From assembly GCF_014648775.1 (NCBI RefSeq), contig NZ_BMRT01000001.1, positions 620,001 to 684,000 of the forward strand: a stretch of DNA of 64,000 bases, given 5' to 3'. Shown here piece by piece: positions 60,509-64,000 of this stretch (position 1 is the first letter of the stretch; every line of letters starts with the position of its first letter). The DNA comes from Streptomyces abikoensis (lineage in GTDB: Bacteria; Actinomycetota; Actinomycetes; Streptomycetales; Streptomycetaceae). The notes under the pieces were generated by a model. It worked only from the letters and a program-made list of their open reading frames with translations, was not told the origin of the DNA and did not search any database. Position numbers and translations under genes: made by a program.

Positions 60509-61151
60509 CGGCGCCCCTTCCGTCGGCGGACCCGTCCTGGATCTTCTGCCGGACGTGCTGGAGCGCGGGCCCCAGCGACGCGGCGAGCTCGGCGGCCTGA
60601 CCCTCCAGCAGGACGTCCTGGCCCGGCGGCGGAGGCACCACCTTGGCCATGAGGAGGGTGCCGAGGATCTCCGTCTCGCGTTCGGTGAGGTTGTCGTAGC
60701 AGTGGTGCCGGGCCAGACCCATGGTCAGCCCCATGCGCCGCATGGCGGTGGCCACGTCGACCGAGGGCGTCCACACCTTGAGGGCGTCCTCGGTGACGGC
60801 GGGGTCCTGGTCGTGACCGAGCAGCAGGTGGCCGATCTCGTGGAGCACGATGTGGACCTGGTGCCACGGGGAGGTCTTCTGCTCGTAGATGACCCAGTAC
60901 GCGTCGTCCGTGGTGGCCGTCATACCGGAGACGACGCCGTCCAGGCTCATGGGCACCAGATGGATGGGTCGGCCCACATGGCGCGCGACGGCGTCGCACA
61001 TGCCCTGGAGATCGGTCGACGCGGGCAGGGCGAGCTCCTGGATGAGCTGCTTGCACCGGCGACGTATCCGTCCCACGCGCATGCTTGCACCGTCCTCGTC
61101 CTCGGTACGCCGCCAGTTGGTGAAGAGGCCGTCCTCCGCTGTCACGGTCAC
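60501..61151 (-). CDS. HExxH (ImmA/IrrE-like) regulatory peptidase-type protein
   Basis: 216 residues from GTG 61151, which overlaps the XRE stop (GTGA). HEIGH at residues 104-108 (IVLHEIGHLLLGHD) is the zinc-binding motif seen in ImmA/IrrE proteins, which cleave a partner repressor. ATG 61082 is an alternative start. N-terminal helices (MRVGRIRRRCKQLIQEL) may bind the XRE partner. No signal peptide. The pairing with an upstream XRE repressor and a downstream membrane protein suggests a signal-released regulator: the peptidase would relieve repression on some cue. Confidence 0.85.
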   Translation of the reverse strand: MTVTAEDGLFTNWRRTEDEDGASMRVGRIRRRCKQLIQELALPASTDLQGMCDAVARHVGRPIHLVPMSLDGVVSGMTATTDDAYWVIYEQKTSPWHQVHIVLHEIGHLLLGHDQDPAVTEDALKVWTPSVDVATAMRRMGLTMGLARHHCYDNLTERETEILGTLLMAKVVPPPPGQDVLLEGQAAELAASLGPALQHVRQKIQDGSADGRGAGV

Positions 61152-61636
61152 GGTCGCTTTCCACCCCCCGCGTCGGGCGGGTCGGACGGAAGGTTCATCT
61201 GCTGCCGGAACTGGCTGATGATCGTGGTCAGGCTGTCCTGCACCTCGGGGGGCAGGCCCACCGAGCGCAGGGCGATGGCCCGGACGCGCTGGTCCCTCAT
61301 CGCGACGAGGAAGCGGACCTCCTCCTCCACGCGCTCGGCCTGGGAGTCCGACAGATCGCCCATCAGGTACCCGACCGGCACGGCGAAGAACTTCGCCAGC
61401 GCCCGCAGGACGTCCGGGCTGGGGTTGGCGCGCTTGCCGTTGCGCAGCATCGACAGATACTGCTCGGTGAGCGTGACGTCGCCGTACTCCTCCCCGCGGC
61501 TGATCTCCTCGGCCACGTGGCCGTTGGTGTACGGCGCGCCGGGCGGGTGCATGTTCGCGAACAGGTAGTTGAGCCGCTGCGCGAGCGGGCTGCCCACGTC
61601 ACCAGCCGATGCCGGCCTGTCCCCCCCGTTTGCCAT
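61148..61636 (-). CDS. XRE-family helix-turn-helix regulator
   Basis: 162 residues from ATG 61636 (MANGGDRP; GGAACGGGGCAG upstream); GTG 61717 is a longer alternative. The HTH lies at VTLTEQYLSMLRNGKRANPS and continues PDVLRALAKFFAVPVGYLMGD. The C-terminal helix (EEEVRFLVAMRDQRVRAIAL) is probably for dimerisation or partner contact. It is the first gene of a three-gene operon (regulator, peptidase-like, membrane protein) with overlapping ends. It probably binds the paired TTAAGTCCGT sites upstream. Confidence 0.85.
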   Translation of the reverse strand: MANGGDRPASAGDVGSPLAQRLNYLFANMHPPGAPYTNGHVAEEISRGEEYGDVTLTEQYLSMLRNGKRANPSPDVLRALAKFFAVPVGYLMGDLSDSQAERVEEEVRFLVAMRDQRVRAIALRSVGLPPEVQDSLTTIISQFRQQMNLPSDPPDAGGGKRP

Positions 61637-61722
61637 CTGCCCCGTTCCTTCACGCGTGTTGCGTCGCATCGCGGCCGCGGGGCCCGGTGCGACATACGAC
61701 TCATTACTGCCTTTCACGGCCA

Positions 61723-61826
61723 GTTAAGTCCGTGGTGAGTCCTTGGTGACTTCGAGGGGCATCCTGTCATGCCCGGAGCGCCGAGCACTAGTCCGTCGGC
61801 GGTTACGAGCGGATGACGGACTTAAC
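61723..61826. promoter_or_regulatory. paired inverted GTTAAGTCCGT sites in the XRE / GT-B gene divergent gap
   Basis: GTTAAGTCCGT (61723-61733) and its exact reverse complement ACGGACTTAAC (61816-61826) face each other 93 bp apart in the gap between the XRE operon and the GT-B-like gene. The rest of the gap shows no gene. Likely binding sites for the XRE protein, one for each promoter. GGACTTAA also occurs at about 29897. Confidence 0.55.
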
Positions 61827-61896
61827 CACGGGTTGAGGTCGCCCGGGCCGGGGCGGGTTCGCCTACGGTGGGGGCATCAGCGGAAGTGGGGGCGCA

Positions 61897-63669
61897 ATGG
61901 CGCGAAAAGGTTGCGGGGGCGGCATGGCAGGCGGTAAGGGCGGCGGGAGCATAGGGAGCCGGGAGCCGGGAGCCGGGAGCCGGGAGCCGGGCTCTCCGGG
62001 CGAACCGGGTGATCTGCGCGTTCCGGTGGGGCCGGACGCCCGCCGGTGGCGGACGTTCCCGGGCCGCCGGCTCCTGGTCGCGGCGGCCCGCACCGTCACC
62101 TCCACCGTCCGCCTCCTCGACACCCTCCCGGCACTCTGCCGCTCCGACCCGCGCCTCGACGTCGTCTTCGCCTTCGACCCCACCTCCGCCTTCGGCGACG
62201 GCGTCCACGACCTCCTCCGCGCCGCCGGCGTCCGGATCATGCCCTGGGGGCAACTGGCCCGTACGGAATGCCATCTCGTCGTCTCCGCCAGCGAGAACAT
62301 CGACCTGACGCCCGTCCCCGCCGCCTGCCCCGTCCTCGTCCTGCCGCACGGCGTGGGCTTCCACAAGCTCGTACCGGACGCGCGCGGCACCGGCCGGCGC
62401 CTCTCCGGGGTCATGGACGACGAGCGCGCCTGGCACACCGTCTCCCACCCCGACCAGATCACCCAGCTCGCCGAGCACCACCCGGCCCTCGCGGCCCGTG
62501 CCCGGCTGATCGGCGACCCCTGCCACGACCAGATCCTGGCGTCCCGGCCGCTGCGCGACCGCTACCGCGCGGCGCTGGGGGTCCGGGACGGACAGCGGCT
62601 GGTGGTGCTCAGCTCCACGTGGGGCCGGCAGTCCCTGCTCGGCACCGACCCCGGGCTGCCCGCCCGGCTGGCGGCCGCCCTCTCCCCCGACGGCCACCGC
62701 GTCGCCGCCGTCGTCCACCCCAACGTCTGGTCGGCGCACGGCCCCTGGCACGTCCGCCAGGTCGAGGCGGCGGCCCTGGACGCCGGGCTGCTGCTCGTAC
62801 CGCCGCAGCGCGGCTGGCAGGCCGCGCTCGTCGCGGCGGACGTCCTCGTCGGCGACCACGGCTCCGTGACCTTCTACGGCGCGGCCCTCGGCACGCCACT
62901 GCTCCTCGCCGCGTTCGGCGAGGAGTCGGTGCCGGGGACGCCGATGGGCGAACTGGGACGCGTCGTCCCGCGCCTCGACCCGTACGCGCCGTTCGGCCCG
63001 CAACTGGAGCGGGCCGTGGCCGAGCACGACGCGGAGCGCGTGGTCAAGGTGACGTCCGGCGCCTTCATCGACCCCGGACGGGCGCTGGAGCGGCTCCGGT
63101 CGCTGGTCTACGAGCTCCTGCGCCTGCCCGAGCCGGCGGCCTCCGGCCCGCCGCCCCTGTACGCGGCGCCCGAGCCGCGGGCCGAGGGCGGACGGGTGAC
63201 GGCTGTGTGGGTGCGCACCGAGGTGACTGCCGAGGGGTTGGTGGCGGTGGACCGGCTGCCGGTCGTGGGGGCCGAACCGGAGGAGGGGGACGGTGTGTTC
63301 GTCCACCTCGCGTGCGACGAGGACGAGCAGGACCTGCGGCTGCTGGGCAGCGCGTCCGTGATCACGTCCGGGTCGGCCCCGGTGGCCGCGTCGGCCTCGG
63401 CCCGGGCCCGCGAGACGCTCGCCCGGTGGCCGGGGTGCCGACTGGCGACGTCGGGGTTCGCGGGTGGGTGTGTGAGTGTGCTGTGGGACGGGCGGGTGGT
63501 GGAGACGCGGGCGACGGGCGCGGCGTTGGAGCCGGGAGTGCACGCGGCCGTCGTCTACGGGCTGTTGCGGGCGGGGCGGGAGTTGGACGGGGTGTTCACG
63601 GTGCGGGTGGGGGCGCGGGAGGAGGACGTGGTGGTCTCGCCCCGGCCCCGCCCTTCCCCCTGTGCATGA
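61897..63669 (+). CDS. GT-B-fold (CDP-glycerol glycerophosphotransferase-like) protein
   Basis: 590 residues from ATG 61897 (ATG 61924 also possible). From about residue 55: RRLLVAAARTVTSTVRLLDTLPALCRSDPRLDVVFAFDP, then CPVLVLPHGVGFHKLVP, LVVLSSTWGRQSLLG, VVHPNVW and VADVLVGDHGSVTFYGAALGTPLLLAAFGEESVPG. The order and the GDHGS.t.Y motif fit a GT-B transferase or epimerase fold such as teichoic-acid polymerases. I recall Streptomyces homologues misnamed as translation initiation factors. A 7-bp tandem repeat (61954-61988) falls in its N-terminal codons. Confidence 0.7.
   Translation: MARKGCGGGMAGGKGGGSIGSREPGAGSREPGSPGEPGDLRVPVGPDARRWRTFPGRRLLVAAARTVTSTVRLLDTLPALCRSDPRLDVVFAFDPTSAFGDGVHDLLRAAGVRIMPWGQLARTECHLVVSASENIDLTPVPAACPVLVLPHGVGFHKLVPDARGTGRRLSGVMDDERAWHTVSHPDQITQLAEHHPALAARARLIGDPCHDQILASRPLRDRYRAALGVRDGQRLVVLSSTWGRQSLLGTDPGLPARLAAALSPDGHRVAAVVHPNVWSAHGPWHVRQVEAAALDAGLLLVPPQRGWQAALVAADVLVGDHGSVTFYGAALGTPLLLAAFGEESVPGTPMGELGRVVPRLDPYAPFGPQLERAVAEHDAERVVKVTSGAFIDPGRALERLRSLVYELLRLPEPAASGPPPLYAAPEPRAEGGRVTAVWVRTEVTAEGLVAVDRLPVVGAEPEEGDGVFVHLACDEDEQDLRLLGSASVITSGSAPVAASASARARETLARWPGCRLATSGFAGGCVSVLWDGRVVETRATGAALEPGVHAAVVYGLLRAGRELDGVFTVRVGAREEDVVVSPRPRPSPCA
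61954..61988 (+). repeat. 7-bp tandem repeat (GGGAGCC x5) in the start of the GT-B gene
   Basis: Five exact head-to-tail copies of GGGAGCC (35 bp) lie 57 bp after the ATG. Because 7 is not a multiple of 3, loss or gain of one unit shifts the frame. Confidence 0.85.
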
Positions 63670-63715
63670 CGCGCAGGGGGCGGCCGAGGTCAACGGTCGG
63701 CCGACATCCTTCGCG

Positions 63716-64000
63716 TCATCGTTCATTCCGGTCGCGGCGCCCCCGAGCGGTCGTCTGCGCGGTGAGGTGGCGCAGCAGCCGCACCCACGGAGTCCTCCGC
63801 GCACGTGCGCTGTTCGCCGGTTCGAAGGCGTGCGCCGCCCGGTCCAGGCAGTCCTCCAGGAGCGCATCGTGCAACCAGCGGAAGGCCAGCGGCCACCAGA
63901 GCCGGGCGCTGCCGTGCAGCCGCACCGCGATGGTGTGGCGGAGTACGGCGCCGCCCGCCTCGGCGGGCTGGACGGTGAACTCGTGGATGCCCTCGAAGCC
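63716..64000 (-). CDS. SRPBCC (polyketide cyclase/START-like) protein, 5' end cut by window edge
   Basis: Only the last 94 residues are in the window; the reading frame is open to the right edge. GFEGIHEFTVQPAEAGGAVLRHTIAVRLHGSARLWWPLAFRWLHDALLEDCLDRAAHAFE is the second half of an SRPBCC fold: two long strands and the C-terminal helix. The last 25 residues are a basic tail (RRTPWVRLLRHLTAQTTARGRR). Function unknown; relatives bind lipids or aromatic compounds. Confidence 0.72.
   Translation of the reverse strand, partial: GFEGIHEFTVQPAEAGGAVLRHTIAVRLHGSARLWWPLAFRWLHDALLEDCLDRAAHAFEPANSARARRTPWVRLLRHLTAQTTARGRRDRNER

Noticed and set aside
61954..61988. CRISPR-like short repeats
   Set aside because: The unit is 7 bp, head to tail, with no spacers.
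1..64000. tRNA, rRNA or insertion sequences
   Set aside because: I found no tRNA cloverleaf with CCA-type end, no rRNA core sequence and no transposase motif in the gaps between genes.

Overview
The window looks like Streptomyces chromosome, or a very close relative. G+C is very high and GTG starts are common. Neighbouring genes often overlap by ATGA or GTGA. Several dispersed palindromes typical of Streptomyces intergenic DNA are present, together with an ergothioneine operon, PASTA-less WD40 Ser/Thr kinases and a CYP102-type fused P450. I see no rRNA, tRNA, CRISPR array, transposase or phage gene. About 45 genes are supported. The first is cut at the left edge and the last at the right edge.

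Layout. 1-2.6 kb: the end of a FUSC exporter gene, a MarR regulator, and a minus-strand AraC/glyoxalase pair. 2.6-5.4 kb: a minus-strand operon of OmpR-type regulator, histidine kinase and GerMN lipoprotein. 5.5-8.8 kb: a PaaX regulator divergent from an AidB-like acyl-CoA dehydrogenase/enoyl-CoA hydratase pair. 8.8-13.7 kb: a membrane-anchored NACHT NTPase whose C-terminal module resembles a peptidase prodomain, coupled to an M14 carboxypeptidase that lacks a prodomain. This is the best candidate for an undescribed system. 13.9-15.3 kb: a proline-rich exported protein and a DUF4239 protein. 15.5-19.9 kb: egtABCD. 20-24.4 kb: two tandem kinase-WD40 paralogues. 24.4-27.6 kb: small stress and metabolic genes, including an SDR divergent from an ArsR-type regulator with two matching operators. 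27.6-31.3 kb: a squalene/phytoene-synthase-like protein, a PlsC acyltransferase and an HTH/TPR regulator. 31.3-35.5 kb: a 1119-residue helical-repeat protein and a FhuF-like protein. 35.5-39.4 kb: a PAS-LuxR regulator divergent from the fused P450, with a perfect 20-bp palindrome between them.

39.5-49.2 kb: secreted or lipid-anchored hydrolases (phosphatase, PI-PLC, GH92 mannosidase), two transporters, an Fpg/Nei glycosylase and a flavin monooxygenase, with striking hairpin repeats in the gaps. 49.3-53.6 kb: a UvrA2-like ABC ATPase divergent from a two-component pair. 54-57.8 kb: a Ni/Co permease under a cobalamin riboswitch, an APC permease and a Yip1-like protein. 57.9-61.7 kb: a P450 with an operator-like palindrome, and a coupled XRE / HExxH-peptidase / membrane-protein operon. 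61.9-64 kb: a GT-B-like protein with a 7-bp tandem repeat in its N-terminal codons, and a partial SRPBCC protein.

All family calls come from reading motifs by eye. No database search was run. Starts were chosen from ribosome-binding sites, gene overlaps and the expected N-terminus of the family.
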